A stretch of 64,000 bases of DNA from Mycolicibacterium fluoranthenivorans (GCF_011758805.1 NZ_JAANOW010000001.1:3162001-3226000), one strand, 5' to 3'; counted from the stretch's first letter, positions 1 through 9,850 are shown. The notes: generated by a model from the sequence alone, not told the origin. Numbers and translations are program-made.

Positions 1-309
1 GAACGGCTTGGTCAGATAGTCGTCGGCACCGAGTTCGAAGGCGTCCGTCTGGTCGTAGTCACCGTCCTTGGCGGTGAGCATCAAGACGGGTGTCCACACC
101 TCCCGGGTGCGCAGCCGGCGCAGCACCTCGTAACCACTGAGACCGGGCAACATGATGTCCAGCACGATGACGTCGAACTGCTGCTCCGAGGCCAGCCGCA
201 GCCCCTGTACTCCGTCGGCGGCTTCGGTCACCGTGCCACCCTCGGCGCGCAAGCCGGCACTCAGGGTGGACCGCAACCGGGCTTCGTCCTCGACGATCAG
301 AAGTTTCAT
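1..309 (-). CDS. OmpR-family response regulator, receiver domain (3' end outside window)
   Basis: Partial gene: 103 codons of a receiver domain read from ATG at 309 towards the left edge, starting MKLLIVEDE. The acidic pocket (E7, D8), the phospho-acceptor D51 in VLDIMLPG, the conserved T79 and the switch lysine K101 in YLTKPF are all present, so the domain should be phosphorylatable by a sensor kinase. The receiver sequence fits the OmpR/PhoB class, whose C-terminal winged helix would lie beyond position 1. It starts 12 nt after the preceding membrane-protein gene ends, on the same strand, so it could be read from that upstream operon or have its own promoter. Partner kinase not visible. Confidence 0.9.
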   Translation of the reverse strand, partial: MKLLIVEDEARLRSTLSAGLRAEGGTVTEAADGVQGLRLASEQQFDVIVLDIMLPGLSGYEVLRRLRTREVWTPVLMLTAKDGDYDQTDAFELGADDYLTKPF

Positions 310-321
310 GGCACTTCATGT

Positions 322-1476
322 CTACCTGTCCTTGGGCGGACGGGTTCGCAGGCGATAGCGGTCGCGCGCGTCCAGCGTGAGGGTGAGGTCGTCGATCAGG
401 GGATCCAGGAACTGGGTGCGGTAATCGGAGTCACCGGCGGCGCGGGCCGCGATGTACATGAACGTCAGGGCGCCCAGGAACATGCTCGTCTGGATCAGGG
501 CCTGCGGGATGGGCAGCGTCATCCCGAGGATCACGCCGTCGGCGGCGCCGTTACGCGTCCACTCCGACAGCAGTTTCGGGGTCAGCAGGATCAGTCCGAG
601 CACTCCGAAGACGACCACGGTGACCACCGACACCGCCAGCACCTGCAGCACCTGGGACATCACCAGGACGAACACCACATTGATCCGCTCCAGCCGCGAC
701 AGGTGCACCCGTTGTTCCGGGGCGGGCAGGCCGTGGAACGGCGTGCCGAGCAGCGCGCCGTCGACCTTCGGCGGGCGGGCCGGGGACAGCAGGATGGGCC
801 GCACCCGCTCGACGGTCGCCGTGGTGATGAACGCGACCGCGATCGTGCCGAGGAACCCCAGCGCCAACCACATCCGGGGACGCGGGACATAGGCCGCCAT
901 CAGCCACACGTAGGTGTTGAAGAACACCAGCACCGTCAACAGGATCACCGGGAGCGCCCGGGCCAGCAGACCGCCGATCTGCGCGAGGTTGTGCATCATC
1001 GCGCTCAGCGCCAACCCGAGGATGGACCCGATCCCGGTGGCCGTCAGCGCCAGGATCACCGCGAGGACGGCCGCCGTGACCAGCAGGTTGGGCACGATAT
1101 AGGGGGAGAGCCCGCCGAGGATGCTGCCGACCACACATACCAGCAGCGACACCACCGCGGCGACGGTGCGCCCGCGCAGGGTGGCGATCCGCGACACCCG
1201 CCACCCCACCGTCGCGGCGACCGGCAGCACCAGGACCAGCAGCACCAGGATGAACCACTCGTTGCGGCTGGGCTGGCCGTCGATGGTGATGGTGTGCTTG
1301 TGCGTGAGGGCGACGACGGCCATCGAGTTGGCCTGGAACACCGCCAGCACCGCGACCGCCGGGGCGCTGCGTTGCCAGAGATGACGGGCCAGCACGCCGG
1401 GGCGCAGCACGGTGGGCAGCCCACGTCGCAGAAACCAGCTGTGCGCCTCGACCAGGTCCAAACCCGCCTCCGTCAT
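322..1476 (-). CDS. Polytopic membrane protein, function unknown
   Basis: 384-residue integral membrane protein with about eight hydrophobic segments (roughly residues 40-60, 72-92, 104-124, 130-160, 180-200, 205-222, 268-300, 326-346) and a polar, charged C-terminal tail. I recognise no enzyme or transporter signature. Its start overlaps the end of the upstream TetR gene by 4 nt, which indicates translational coupling and suggests the TetR protein controls this gene. It may form one transcript with the thiocyanate hydrolase-type operon further upstream. No cognate substrate can be inferred. Confidence 0.75.
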   Translation of the reverse strand: MTEAGLDLVEAHSWFLRRGLPTVLRPGVLARHLWQRSAPAVAVLAVFQANSMAVVALTHKHTITIDGQPSRNEWFILVLLVLVLPVAATVGWRVSRIATLRGRTVAAVVSLLVCVVGSILGGLSPYIVPNLLVTAAVLAVILALTATGIGSILGLALSAMMHNLAQIGGLLARALPVILLTVLVFFNTYVWLMAAYVPRPRMWLALGFLGTIAVAFITTATVERVRPILLSPARPPKVDGALLGTPFHGLPAPEQRVHLSRLERINVVFVLVMSQVLQVLAVSVVTVVVFGVLGLILLTPKLLSEWTRNGAADGVILGMTLPIPQALIQTSMFLGALTFMYIAARAAGDSDYRTQFLDPLIDDLTLTLDARDRYRLRTRPPKDR

Positions 1477-2093
1477 TCCGCCGCCCGCACGATGCCGGCC
1501 AGATAGGTACGCACGTAGCTTTCGAACATCTCATCACCGCTGCGGCCTTCGGCGGCGGTCAGCGCCGCCCGCAGGGCCGGGTAGCCGACGCCGGGAGACG
1601 GGCCGGGCCCGCTGTCGGCGTAGTCGGCGGCGTTCTCGTTGAGGATCGCCGCGCCGATGGTCAACGCGGTCACCCCGTCGACGATCCGGACGTGCAGGTG
1701 CGCGGGCACGCCCGAGTCGGCGAGAAACCGGCAGATGTGCTCGTACTCGTCGAACATGTGCTCGCGCGGCATGAATCGGGCCAGTAGCGGGGCGCAGTGT
1801 GGGTGCGCGACGATGCGGTGACGCAACGCGACCGCCTGGGCCACCAGGTAATCGGTCCAGTCCGCGTCCGGCGGCAAGGCGCCGGGGGGCTCGGGCGTGG
1901 CGACCGCCCGGGCGACGGCGGCCAGCAGGGCGTCCCGGTCGGCGAAATAGTGATAGAGCGACGGCGCGCTGACGTGGAGGGCGGCGGCCACCTTGGGCAT
2001 GCTGAACGCTTCCAGGCCACCACCGCCGATCAGCTCGATCGCCGCGTCGACGACCATCTCCTTGTTCAGCCGCGCGGATTTGGGGCGCGCCAT
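1473..2093 (-). CDS. TetR-family transcriptional regulator
   Basis: 206 residues. The N-terminal helix-turn-helix (about residues 10-55; VAAALHVSAPSLYHYFADRDALL) is typical TetR. The C-terminal half (about 80-200) resembles the TetR_C ligand-binding fold. Its start codon lies 3 nt after the stop of the hydratase accessory gene and its end overlaps the following membrane-protein gene, so it sits inside an apparent five-gene minus-strand operon (beta-like subunit, alpha-like subunit, accessory protein, TetR, membrane protein). Likely an autoregulatory repressor of that operon; the ligand is unknown. Confidence 0.88.
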   Translation of the reverse strand: MARPKSARLNKEMVVDAAIELIGGGGLEAFSMPKVAAALHVSAPSLYHYFADRDALLAAVARAVATPEPPGALPPDADWTDYLVAQAVALRHRIVAHPHCAPLLARFMPREHMFDEYEHICRFLADSGVPAHLHVRIVDGVTALTIGAAILNENAADYADSGPGPSPGVGYPALRAALTAAEGRSGDEMFESYVRTYLAGIVRAAE

Positions 2094-2096
2094 CGC

Positions 2097-2453
2097 TCAG
2101 CCTTCAAGTCGGGCCCGGACAGTCGAGAGTCGTTGGCGCAGTTCGGATTCGGTGATGATTCCGCGAGCGAGCAGTGAATGCGCCAGCGCAACGAGCTGAT
2201 TCTCCGGGTAGGGCAGGTCGGCGTACACCGTCGCCGACAGCGCGTCCTCCTCGTCGCGGCGTTCGCGGAAACTCGGGACCGCGGTGTCGCACGACGCCTG
2301 GTCCAAGGCGTCGCACAGGCCGTCCAGGCTGGTCTTCCACGGTGGTACCGGGTTCTCGACGCCGTATTTGGCCGCCATGGCGGGCCACACCTGACGGCCC
2401 TCGACGATGGCGTTGAGGGTGTCGCTGTGCAGGGGATCAGACGGGGTGCGCAC
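2097..2453 (-). CDS. Nitrile hydratase / thiocyanate hydrolase accessory (metallochaperone-type) protein
   Basis: 118 residues from a GTG at 2453. It has the size and position of the P14K/P15K accessory proteins that deliver cobalt to, and help mature, the cysteine-cluster subunit of Co-type nitrile hydratases and thiocyanate hydrolase. It contains the family-like segment WKTSLDGLCDAL and a helical C-terminus. It lies 10 nt after the alpha-type subunit, in the usual beta-alpha-accessory order. Assignment rests on context plus weak family resemblance. Confidence 0.7.
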   Translation of the reverse strand: MRTPSDPLHSDTLNAIVEGRQVWPAMAAKYGVENPVPPWKTSLDGLCDALDQASCDTAVPSFRERRDEEDALSATVYADLPYPENQLVALAHSLLARGIITESELRQRLSTVRARLEG

Positions 2454-2463
2454 CGTGCTCCGA

Positions 2464-3174
2464 TCAGTTTCCAGTCGGATGCATGGCCGCGCGGGTCGCC
2501 GTGACGACGTTGGTCGTCACCCCGGGCTTCGGCAGCGCCACACCGATCAGGCAGTCGCGGGTGATGATCTCGGTCAGCTGATCCTCGGTCCAGCCGTCGG
2601 TGCCGGCCGGGCGCATCGGCATCACCATGAAGCGATGTTTCTGGTTGGAATCCTGAACCCGCACCTCGATGTCGTCGCCCAGGTAGAGGCCGAACTCGGA
2701 GAGCACCTGACGCGGCCAGCGCACCAATCGCCGCCGGTAATTGGGGGTGCGGTACCACTCCGGGGAATTGCCGAGGATCGGCCGCGGGTAGCAGGAGCAC
2801 AGCGCGCACACGATCACGTGGTGCACGGTCGCGGTGTCCTCGAGGATCTGAAACGCCGTGAAATCGCTGGGCGTACCGAAACCGGTGGGTTCCAGCCAGT
2901 CGACGCCGACCTCCTTGCTCGCCGTCATCGGCTCGCGCAGTGCCAACGCCTTGAAGTCCGGGTCGAGCCAGGCCCTGGCCACCAGTCGGGCGGCCGGGGT
3001 GGGGCCGATCTGTTCGGCGAACTCGGTGAATCGGCGGTGTTCCTCGGCGGTGAAGATGCCCTTCTCGATGCACAGTTCGCGCAGGGCTATCTCGAGCACC
3101 TCGAAGTCGGTGACCTCGTCGACCATAGGCTTCACCGTGCGGTCGTGATCGTGATCATGATGGTGGTCTGTCAT
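2464..3174 (-). CDS. Nitrile hydratase alpha / thiocyanate hydrolase gamma-type catalytic subunit
   Basis: 236 residues. The metal-binding cluster is C123-A-L-C126-S-C128 followed by YPRPILG, the site where Co(III) or Fe(III) is held by three cysteines, two of which are post-translationally oxidised in the family. The third-position residue is Ala, where Co-type enzymes have Thr and Fe-type Ser. The N-terminus carries a His/Asp-rich run (residues 4-11), and downstream come SPEWYR, NYRRRLVRWPRQVL and TDGWTEDQL. These features resemble the gamma subunit of Thiobacillus thioparus thiocyanate hydrolase as I recall it more than classical nitrile hydratase. Substrate (thiocyanate, nitrile or other) cannot be decided from sequence. 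The ATG at 3174 was chosen because it precedes the His-rich segment. Confidence 0.85.
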   Translation of the reverse strand: MTDHHHDHDHDRTVKPMVDEVTDFEVLEIALRELCIEKGIFTAEEHRRFTEFAEQIGPTPAARLVARAWLDPDFKALALREPMTASKEVGVDWLEPTGFGTPSDFTAFQILEDTATVHHVIVCALCSCYPRPILGNSPEWYRTPNYRRRLVRWPRQVLSEFGLYLGDDIEVRVQDSNQKHRFMVMPMRPAGTDGWTEDQLTEIITRDCLIGVALPKPGVTTNVVTATRAAMHPTGN

Positions 3175-3205
3175 GTTGATCCGTTCGGTGCGAGGGGACG
3201 AGCGA

Positions 3206-4045
3206 TCAGCCGGCGGCCTGCAGCCAGCGCTCGGGGATCTCAGTCCGCAGGCTGTCGGCGGCCGGCCCGTTGAAGTCGTCCCACAACTCGGACATGGCGA
3301 ACTTGACCACGTAGAACCACTCCGGCTTGGCATCCGGGATGTCCCAGGTCTCGTCCTCGGCGGCGGGACTCTCGTAGGCGACCGCATCGATGACACCGCG
3401 GGCGCCCCGGACGTATTCCGGCGTGCGGGTGTAGAAGAGCACCGGAAGTTCCCGTACGACGACGGGATCGCCCACCGCGAACTTCGCTTCGCCGGCCTTG
3501 CCCGCGTAGACCTGCGGATCGCCTTTGCCCTGGGCGTGCACGATATGGCTGTTGCGTGGGACGTGCGATCCGTCGCCCTCGAACCTGGGCCGGGCTTCGA
3601 GCGTCTTGCCGTCCAGTCCGCCGGCATAGCGCTGCGCCACCTCGGCCATGCGTTCGGTCAGCTCGGTCAGGCCGATGTGGTGCTTCTCCACGAGCACCCG
3701 GGCCACCGACAGCAGCCAGCGGCCGTAATAGGGGAACCCGAGATACACCGCGCGCTGCACGTCGACATTGCCGATCCGGCGGCGTTCCTCGGACAACCAG
3801 ATACCCCGCCAGGCAAGCACTTCGCACATGACATACGTCATGTGCTCCCAGTACTCGTAGTCCTTGTTCTCGTATTTCATCGGGGCGTCCGGTTCGCCGC
3901 CGACATCGTGGACCGGTTTCATGTACGCCACGAAGCGGGCGTGGTCGAGCAGGTCCGGGGTCGGTGCGTCGGGCAATTCGGGATACGCCGATTTGAGGCG
4001 GGCGACAAGGGCGAGTTGGTCGGCACGTTGCGCGGCAGTGCTCAT
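3206..4045 (-). CDS. Nitrile hydratase beta-family subunit, apparently a fused thiocyanate hydrolase beta-alpha polypeptide
   Basis: 279 residues, longer than usual nitrile hydratase beta subunits. Residues about 40-142 ([35 protein letters not shown]) resemble the separate beta subunit of thiocyanate hydrolase. Residues about 160-278 ([36 protein letters not shown]) resemble its separate alpha subunit, an SH3-like barrel. Both halves are in one uninterrupted frame. It is the first gene of the minus-strand operon, 31 nt upstream of the catalytic subunit, and would pack against it to form the active site. The upstream 146 bp are AT-rich for this genome and probably hold the operon promoter. 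Confidence 0.8.
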   Translation of the reverse strand: MSTAAQRADQLALVARLKSAYPELPDAPTPDLLDHARFVAYMKPVHDVGGEPDAPMKYENKDYEYWEHMTYVMCEVLAWRGIWLSEERRRIGNVDVQRAVYLGFPYYGRWLLSVARVLVEKHHIGLTELTERMAEVAQRYAGGLDGKTLEARPRFEGDGSHVPRNSHIVHAQGKGDPQVYAGKAGEAKFAVGDPVVVRELPVLFYTRTPEYVRGARGVIDAVAYESPAAEDETWDIPDAKPEWFYVVKFAMSELWDDFNGPAADSLRTEIPERWLQAAG

Positions 4046-4177
4046 CGGTGCACCCTTCGATGGGAACGAACCCGAACTCCTTATGGCCTTTAAATTATCA
4101 CCGCGGCCAACCGCTCACAATGCTGGATCTGCCGGAGCGCGGGGGCACCCCTCGACGCGCCGCCGCGGCGGTGAGCC

Positions 4178-4183
4178 TAGGGT
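4178..4183 (+). promoter_or_regulatory. -10 hexamer of dop, leaderless start
   Basis: TAGGGT ends 8 nt before the dop ATG at 4192. This is the mycobacterial TANNNT -10 spacing that puts transcription start at or next to the start codon, and no Shine-Dalgarno sequence precedes the ATG. It supports 4192 over the upstream in-frame starts. Confidence 0.6.
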
Positions 4184-4191
4184 TGCACCTT

Positions 4192-5688
4192 ATGCAACGG
4201 ATCATCGGAACCGAGGTGGAATACGGCATCTCGTCGCCGTCGGACCCCACCGCGAATCCGATTCTCACGTCCACACAGGCGGTGCTCGCCTACGCCGCAG
4301 CCGCCGGTCTCCAGCGGGCCAAGCGCACCCGATGGGACTACGAGGTGGAGTCCCCGCTGCGCGATGCGCGCGGCTTCGATCTGTCCCGGGCCTCGGGCCC
4401 GCCACCGATCATCGACGCCGACGAGGTGGGTGCGGCGAACATGATCCTCACCAACGGCGCCCGGCTCTACGTCGACCACGCGCATCCGGAGTACTCGGCG
4501 CCCGAGTGCACCGACCCGATGGACGCCGTGATCTGGGACAAGGCCGGCGAACGGGTGATGGAAGCCGCGGCCCGGCACGTCGCCAGCGTGCCCGGGGCCG
4601 TGAAATTGCAGCTCTACAAGAACAACATCGACAACAAGGGTGCGTCCTACGGGTCGCACGAGAACTATCTGATGAGCCGGCAGACCCCGTTCTCCGCGGT
4701 GATCACCGGACTCACACCGTTTTTCGTGTCCCGGCAGGTCGTCACCGGGTCGGGGCGCGTCGGGATCGGCCCCTCGGGTGACGAGCCGGGCTTCCAGCTG
4801 TCCCAGCGCGCCGACTACATCGAGGTCGAGGTCGGCCTGGAGACCACCCTCAAGCGCGGCATCATCAACACCCGCGACGAGCCGCACGCCGACGCCGACA
4901 AGTACCGGCGCCTGCACGTCATCATCGGTGACGCCAACCTCGCCGAGACGTCCACCTACCTGAAGGTGGGCACCACCTCGCTGGTGCTCGACCTCATCGA
5001 ATCCGGTGCCGACCTCTCCGATCTGGCGCTGGCCCGCCCGGTACACGCCGTGCACGTCGTCAGCCGGGACCCGTCGTTGCGCGCCACCATCGCGCTGGCC
5101 GACGGCCGTGAGCTGACCGCTCTTGCGCTGCAACGCATCTACCTGGACCGGGTGGCCAAGCTGCTGGAGCGCCGCGATCCCGATCCGCGCGCCGACCACG
5201 TCGTGCAGACCTGGGCCGAGGTGCTGGATCTGCTGGAACGCGATCCGATGGAATGCGCGGAGATCCTGGACTGGCCGGCCAAGCTGCGTCTGCTGGAGGG
5301 CTTCCGGCACCGGGAGAACCTGACTTGGTCGGCCCCGCGGCTGCACCTGGTCGATCTGCAGTATTCGGATGTGCGCCTCGACAAGGGCCTGTACAACCGG
5401 CTGGTGGCTCGCGGGTCGATGAAACGCCTGGTCACCGAGCAGCAGGTGCTCGACGCGGTGGACAATCCGCCGACCGACACCCGCGCCTACTTCCGCGGTG
5501 AATGCCTGCGCCGGTTCGGTGCCGACATCGCCGCCGCCAGCTGGGACTCGGTGATCTTCGATCTGGGCGGCGATTCGCTCGTCCGGATTCCGACCCTGGA
5601 GCCGCTGCGGGGCAGCAAGGCCCACGTGGGCGCACTGCTGGATTCGGTGGACAGTGCCGCCGAATTGGTGGAACAGCTCACGACGTAA
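4192..5688 (+). CDS. dop: Dop, Pup deamidase / depupylase
   Basis: 498 residues of the carboxylate-amine ligase-like (glutamine-synthetase fold) family shared with PafA. It begins [13 protein letters not shown], the conserved ATP/Mg-binding N-terminus with catalytic-region glutamates, and contains [10 protein letters not shown] and [19 protein letters not shown], the latter also present in PafA at 8457. Dop converts the C-terminal Gln of Pup to Glu and can also remove Pup from conjugates. Length matches mycobacterial Dop. The start is set by the leaderless promoter at 4178. It is first in the proteasome locus, 74 bp upstream of pup. Confidence 0.96.
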   Translation: MQRIIGTEVEYGISSPSDPTANPILTSTQAVLAYAAAAGLQRAKRTRWDYEVESPLRDARGFDLSRASGPPPIIDADEVGAANMILTNGARLYVDHAHPEYSAPECTDPMDAVIWDKAGERVMEAAARHVASVPGAVKLQLYKNNIDNKGASYGSHENYLMSRQTPFSAVITGLTPFFVSRQVVTGSGRVGIGPSGDEPGFQLSQRADYIEVEVGLETTLKRGIINTRDEPHADADKYRRLHVIIGDANLAETSTYLKVGTTSLVLDLIESGADLSDLALARPVHAVHVVSRDPSLRATIALADGRELTALALQRIYLDRVAKLLERRDPDPRADHVVQTWAEVLDLLERDPMECAEILDWPAKLRLLEGFRHRENLTWSAPRLHLVDLQYSDVRLDKGLYNRLVARGSMKRLVTEQQVLDAVDNPPTDTRAYFRGECLRRFGADIAAASWDSVIFDLGGDSLVRIPTLEPLRGSKAHVGALLDSVDSAAELVEQLTT

Positions 5689-5724
5689 GTACTTGCTATA
5701 CCGGGCAGGACGCGTGCCGACCGG

Positions 5725-5730
5725 TAGGGT
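5725..5730 (+). promoter_or_regulatory. Putative -10 hexamer upstream of pup
   Basis: TAGGGT 32 nt upstream of the pup start, followed by a strong AGGAGG ribosome-binding site at 5752-5757. Unlike dop, pup appears to have a short leader. The same hexamer serves dop, which suggests similar promoter strength; no clear -35 element was recognised. Confidence 0.45.
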
Positions 5731-5762
5731 GAAAGAACCGATCGTGCAATCAGGAGGCGGCG

Positions 5763-5957
5763 ATGGCTCAGGAACAGACCAAGCGTGGCGGTGGTGGTGG
5801 TGACGACGACGAAGTCACCGGTACGACGGCCGCCGGCCAAGAGCGTCGCGAGAAGCTGACCGAAGAGACCGACGACCTGCTCGACGAGATCGACGACGTG
5901 CTGGAAGAGAACGCTGAGGACTTCGTGCGTGCGTATGTCCAAAAGGGCGGCCAGTGA
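5763..5957 (+). CDS. pup: Pup, prokaryotic ubiquitin-like protein
   Basis: 64 residues, disordered and acidic, with a glycine/aspartate-rich N-terminus, a predicted coiled-coil stretch (about residues 27-52, [20 protein letters not shown]) that docks on the Mpa/ARC ATPase, and the C-terminal Gly-Gly-Gln. The terminal Gln means it needs deamidation by Dop before PafA can ligate it to target lysines. It overlaps the prcB start by 4 nt. Confidence 0.98.
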   Translation: MAQEQTKRGGGGGDDDEVTGTTAAGQERREKLTEETDDLLDEIDDVLEENAEDFVRAYVQKGGQ

Positions 5958-6805
5958 CGGCCCGATTCGACAGATCATTCTCCACCGACCGTCTCGACCT
6001 CTCGTCCACCCACCTCAACCTGTCATCGTTCAGCGAGTTCCTGAGCCGGCAGGCTCCGCAGCTGCTGCCGATGGCCGGTGACCGGGTGTCGGGGCACGGC
6101 GGGGACCTGCCGCACGGCACCACCATCGTGGCGCTCAAGTACCCCGGTGGGGTGCTCATCGCGGGCGACCGGCGGGCCACTCAGGGCAACATGATCGCCA
6201 GCCGTGATGTGGAGAAGGTGCATATCGCCGACGATTACACCGCCACCGGTATCGCCGGCACCGCGGCCATCGCCGTCGAGTTCGCGCGCCTGTACGCCGT
6301 GGAGCTGGAGCACTACGAGAAACTCGAAGGCGTGCCGCTGACGTTCCGTGGCAAGGTCAACCGCCTGGCCATCATGGTGCGCGGCAATCTCGGTGCGGCA
6401 CTTCAGGGTTTCGTCGCGCTGCCGTTGCTGGTCGGTTTCGACGTCGACGATCCGGATCCCGTCAACGCCGGCCGCATCGTGTCCTTCGACGCGGCCGGTG
6501 GCTGGAACCTCGAGGAGGAGGGCTACCAGTCCGTGGGGTCGGGGTCACTGTTCGCCAAATCCTCGGTGAAGAAGCTGTATTCGCAAGTGACCGATGCTGA
6601 TTCGGCGTTGAAGGTGGCCATCGAGGCGCTCTACGACGCCGCCGACGACGACTCCGCCACCGGCGGACCGGATCTGGTGCGCGGGATCTATCCGACCGCG
6701 GTGCTCATCGGTGCCGAGGGCGCCGAGGAGGTCGCCGAGGACCGGATCGCCGCGCTGGCCCGTGAGGTCATCGCGCAGCGGACCCGCGCGGGAGGCGACG
6801 CCTGA
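5954..6805 (+). CDS. prcB: 20S proteasome beta subunit PrcB
   Basis: 283 residues from GTG 5954, overlapping the pup stop. A roughly 55-residue propeptide precedes [13 protein letters not shown], so autocleavage exposes T56 as catalytic nucleophile. Further family features are [11 protein letters not shown] and the SGS motif near residue 195 ([15 protein letters not shown]). The peptide forms the two inner heptameric rings that degrade pupylated proteins delivered by Mpa. Translation is coupled to pup and to prcA through stop-start overlaps. Confidence 0.97.
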   Translation: MTARFDRSFSTDRLDLSSTHLNLSSFSEFLSRQAPQLLPMAGDRVSGHGGDLPHGTTIVALKYPGGVLIAGDRRATQGNMIASRDVEKVHIADDYTATGIAGTAAIAVEFARLYAVELEHYEKLEGVPLTFRGKVNRLAIMVRGNLGAALQGFVALPLLVGFDVDDPDPVNAGRIVSFDAAGGWNLEEEGYQSVGSGSLFAKSSVKKLYSQVTDADSALKVAIEALYDAADDDSATGGPDLVRGIYPTAVLIGAEGAEEVAEDRIAALAREVIAQRTRAGGDA

Positions 6806-7515
6806 TGAGCTTTCCCTATTTCATCTCGCCCGAGCAGGCGATGCGTGAGCGTTCCGAGCTTGCGCGCAAAGGTATTTCGCGAGGCCGCAGCGTCGTGACG
6901 CTGGCCTATGACGGTGGTGTGCTCTTCGTGGCCGAGAACCCGTCGCGCTCACTGCAGAAGGTCAGCGAACTGTATGACCGCGTCGGATTCGCCGCGGTGG
7001 GCCGGTTCAACGAGTTCGACAATCTGCGCCGTGGCGGTATCCAGTTCGCCGACACCCGCGGTTACGCCTACGACCGGCGCGATGTGACCGGTCGGCAGCT
7101 GGCCAACGTGTACGCCCAAACGCTGGGCACCATCTTCACCGAGCAGGCCAAACCCTATGAGGTGGAGCTTTGCGTCGCGGAGGTCGCACATTTCGGGGAG
7201 AACAAGGCGCCCGAGCTGTACCGCATCACCTACGACGGATCCATCGCCGACGAACCGCATTTCGTGGTGATGGGCGGGACCACCGAGCCGATCTCGGCCG
7301 CACTCAACGAGTCCTTCACGGAGAACGCCACTCTGGCCGACGCCGTCAAGATCGCCGTCGATGCACTGCACGCCGGCGGCGACGAGAAGCGGATACTCGG
7401 ACCGTCGTCCCTGGAGGTGGCGATCCTGGACGCCAAGCGTCCGCGCCGCGCTTTCCGGCGGATCACCGGCTCGGCGCTGGAGGCTCTGCTTCCGTCGGCA
7501 AGCACTCCCGAGTAG
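6805..7515 (+). CDS. prcA: 20S proteasome alpha subunit PrcA
   Basis: 236 residues; begins [19 protein letters not shown], the gate-forming N-terminus of actinobacterial alpha subunits, with no catalytic Thr. Forms the outer rings that gate the PrcB chamber and bind the ATPase. The ATG overlaps the prcB stop by one base (TGATG). Confidence 0.97.
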   Translation: MSFPYFISPEQAMRERSELARKGISRGRSVVTLAYDGGVLFVAENPSRSLQKVSELYDRVGFAAVGRFNEFDNLRRGGIQFADTRGYAYDRRDVTGRQLANVYAQTLGTIFTEQAKPYEVELCVAEVAHFGENKAPELYRITYDGSIADEPHFVVMGGTTEPISAALNESFTENATLADAVKIAVDALHAGGDEKRILGPSSLEVAILDAKRPRRAFRRITGSALEALLPSASTPE

Positions 7516-7537
7516 CGGCGAAAGCTGCGGCGCCGCA

Positions 7538-8389
7538 ATGGCCACCTTGACCACCGTCGCCATTCCGCGGACCGAATCGGACCGAGACGAGGCCGCCATC
7601 GGCGGTATCGCGGTGGTCACCGACCGCGGCATCACCCACGCCCGTAACGAGGATGCCGCAGCCGCAGGCATTCTCACGGCCGTCCCGGACGGTCTCGAAG
7701 GGCCGTCGCATGCCATCGCCGTCGTGGTGTGCGACGGGGTGTCCAGCTCGATCAATCCGCAGGTGGCGTCCGCGGCCGCCGCGCAGGCCGGGTTGGCGTC
7801 GATCCTGGATGTGCTGGCGAGTTCAGGTGACCCGACGGCGGCCATGTTCGCCGGGCTGGCGGCTGCGGCCCGGGCGGCGGCGCAGCCCGAACCGCGGACC
7901 GGCCTCGCGGGATCGTGCACGTTCACCGCCGTCATCGTGATCCCCGCCGCGGGGGGCACCGCTGCGGTGACCATCGGCAACGTCGGGGACAGTCGGTCCT
8001 ACTGGCTGCCCGATCCGCCGGCGGTTGCGCAGCAGTTGACCGTCGACGATTCCCTCGCGCAGGAACTGATCAGCGCGGGCGCCGCGGCGCAATCCGAGGC
8101 AGTGCTGCGCGGTGCCCACACCCTGACCCGGTGGTTGGGGGCGGACGCGGAACCGACGCCGTGGGCCGAGACCGCCGTGCGGACCGTCACCGCGGCCGGT
8201 CCGGGGGTGCTGGTGGTGTGCAGCGACGGATTGTGGAACTACCTGCCCGACGCTGGTGACATCCGCGAGTTCTGCACCGGTGTCGATGTACTGGCTGTGG
8301 CCCGCGCGCTCACCGACCATGCCTTGCAGTCCGGCGGCCAGGACAACATCACCGTCGCGGTGATCCCGGTCGCAGGAACATCCGGGTAG
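7538..8389 (+). CDS. PP2C-family serine/threonine phosphatase-like protein
   Basis: 283 residues with PPM/PP2C motifs in order: RNEDA (metal-binding Asp), [38 protein letters not shown] and [12 protein letters not shown]. The aspartates that coordinate the two metal ions are all present, so it should be active. It starts 22 nt after prcA and ends about 70 nt before pafA, all on the plus strand. A phosphatase inside the proteasome locus invites the idea that it dephosphorylates a proteasome or pupylation component, but nothing in the sequence shows the target. The ATG at 7538 is the first start that does not run far into prcA. Confidence 0.88.
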   Translation: MATLTTVAIPRTESDRDEAAIGGIAVVTDRGITHARNEDAAAAGILTAVPDGLEGPSHAIAVVVCDGVSSSINPQVASAAAAQAGLASILDVLASSGDPTAAMFAGLAAAARAAAQPEPRTGLAGSCTFTAVIVIPAAGGTAAVTIGNVGDSRSYWLPDPPAVAQQLTVDDSLAQELISAGAAAQSEAVLRGAHTLTRWLGADAEPTPWAETAVRTVTAAGPGVLVVCSDGLWNYLPDAGDIREFCTGVDVLAVARALTDHALQSGGQDNITVAVIPVAGTSG

Positions 8390-8443
8390 GTTGACACGCT
8401 GCCCGCTGCGCCGCCTTGCCCACCGATACCGAGACCCAACCCG

Positions 8444-8449
8444 TAAGCT
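8444..8449 (+). promoter_or_regulatory. -10 hexamer of pafA, leaderless start
   Basis: TAAGCT ends 7 nt before GTG 8457, so the mRNA probably starts with the GTG. It fixes PafA at 452 residues, the length I recall for M. tuberculosis PafA, and indicates that pafA is transcribed independently of prcBA. Confidence 0.6.
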
Positions 8450-8456
8450 CGATTGT

Positions 8457-9815
8457 GTGCAGCGACGGATCATGGGTATCGAGACCGAATTCGGCGTGAC
8501 CTGCACTTTCCACGGTCACCGTCGGCTCAGCCCGGATGAGGTTGCCCGCTATCTCTTCCGGCGGGTGGTGTCGTGGGGGCGCAGCTCCAACGTCTTTCTC
8601 CGCAACGGAGCCAGGTTGTACCTCGATGTGGGGTCACATCCCGAGTACGCCACGGCCGAGTGCGACAACCTGGCCCAGCTGGTCACTCACGACCGTGCGG
8701 GCGAGCGGGTGCTGGAGGACCTGCTGATCGACGCCGAACAGCGGCTGGCCGACGAAGGTATCGGCGGCGACATCTACCTGTTCAAGAACAACACCGATTC
8801 CGCGGGCAACTCCTACGGCTGCCACGAGAACTACCTCATCGTGCGCGCGGGCGAGTTCTCCCGCATCTCCGATGTGCTCTTGCCCTTCCTGGTGACCCGT
8901 CAGCTGATCTGCGGCGCCGGCAAGGTGCTGCAGACACCGAAAGCGGCCACCTTCTGCCTGAGTCAGCGCGCAGAGCACATCTGGGAGGGCGTCTCGAGCG
9001 CGACGACGCGGTCCCGCCCCATCATCAACACCCGCGACGAACCTCACGCCGACGCCGAGAAGTACCGCCGCCTGCACGTCATCGTCGGCGACTCGAACAT
9101 GAGCGAGACCACCACCATGCTCAAGGTGGGCACTGCATCCCTGGTGCTGGAGATGATCGAGGCCGGGGTGGCGTTCCGGGATTTCTCGCTGGACAACCCG
9201 ATCCGGGCCATCCGCGAGGTCAGCCACGATCTGACCGGGCGCAGGCCGGTGCGTCTCGCCGGTGGCCGCCAGGCCAGTGCCCTGGACATTCAGCGCGAGT
9301 ACTACGGCCGTGCCATGGAATACCTGCAGACCCGCGAATCCAACCCGCAGATCGAGCAGGTCGTGGACCTGTGGGGCCGCCAGCTCGACGCGGTGGAGAG
9401 CCAGGATTTCGCCAAGGTCGACACCGAGATCGACTGGGTGATCAAGCGCAAGCTGTTCCAGCGCTATCAGGACCGCTACGACATGGAGCTGTCCGACCCG
9501 AAGATCGCCCAGCTGGATCTGGCGTATCACGACATCAAGCGTGGCCGCGGCGTGTTCGATCTGCTCCAGCGCAAGGGCCTGGCCACCCGGATCACCACCG
9601 ACGAGGAGATCGAGGCTGCGGTGAACACGCCCCCGCAGACCACCCGGGCCAAGCTGCGCGGCGAATTCATCAGTGCCGCACAGGAAGCCGGGCGGGACTT
9701 CACGGTGGACTGGGTGCACCTCAAGCTCAACGACCAGGCGCAGCGCACCGTGCTGTGCAAGGACCCGTTCCGCTCGGTCGACGAGCGGGTCAAGCGCCTG
9801 ATCGCGAGCATGTGA
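8457..9815 (+). CDS. pafA: PafA, Pup ligase
   Basis: 452 residues starting [16 protein letters not shown], nearly identical along its length to remembered mycobacterial PafA. The IETEFG N-terminus carries the Mg-ATP glutamates; [19 protein letters not shown] and [19 protein letters not shown] are shared landmarks with Dop. It phosphorylates the C-terminal Glu of deamidated Pup and joins it to substrate lysines, marking them for the proteasome. Confidence 0.98.
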   Translation: MQRRIMGIETEFGVTCTFHGHRRLSPDEVARYLFRRVVSWGRSSNVFLRNGARLYLDVGSHPEYATAECDNLAQLVTHDRAGERVLEDLLIDAEQRLADEGIGGDIYLFKNNTDSAGNSYGCHENYLIVRAGEFSRISDVLLPFLVTRQLICGAGKVLQTPKAATFCLSQRAEHIWEGVSSATTRSRPIINTRDEPHADAEKYRRLHVIVGDSNMSETTTMLKVGTASLVLEMIEAGVAFRDFSLDNPIRAIREVSHDLTGRRPVRLAGGRQASALDIQREYYGRAMEYLQTRESNPQIEQVVDLWGRQLDAVESQDFAKVDTEIDWVIKRKLFQRYQDRYDMELSDPKIAQLDLAYHDIKRGRGVFDLLQRKGLATRITTDEEIEAAVNTPPQTTRAKLRGEFISAAQEAGRDFTVDWVHLKLNDQAQRTVLCKDPFRSVDERVKRLIASM

Positions 9816-9850
9816 CCCCGCCGGTGCCGGGCTCGGGGGTCGGCACAGCT

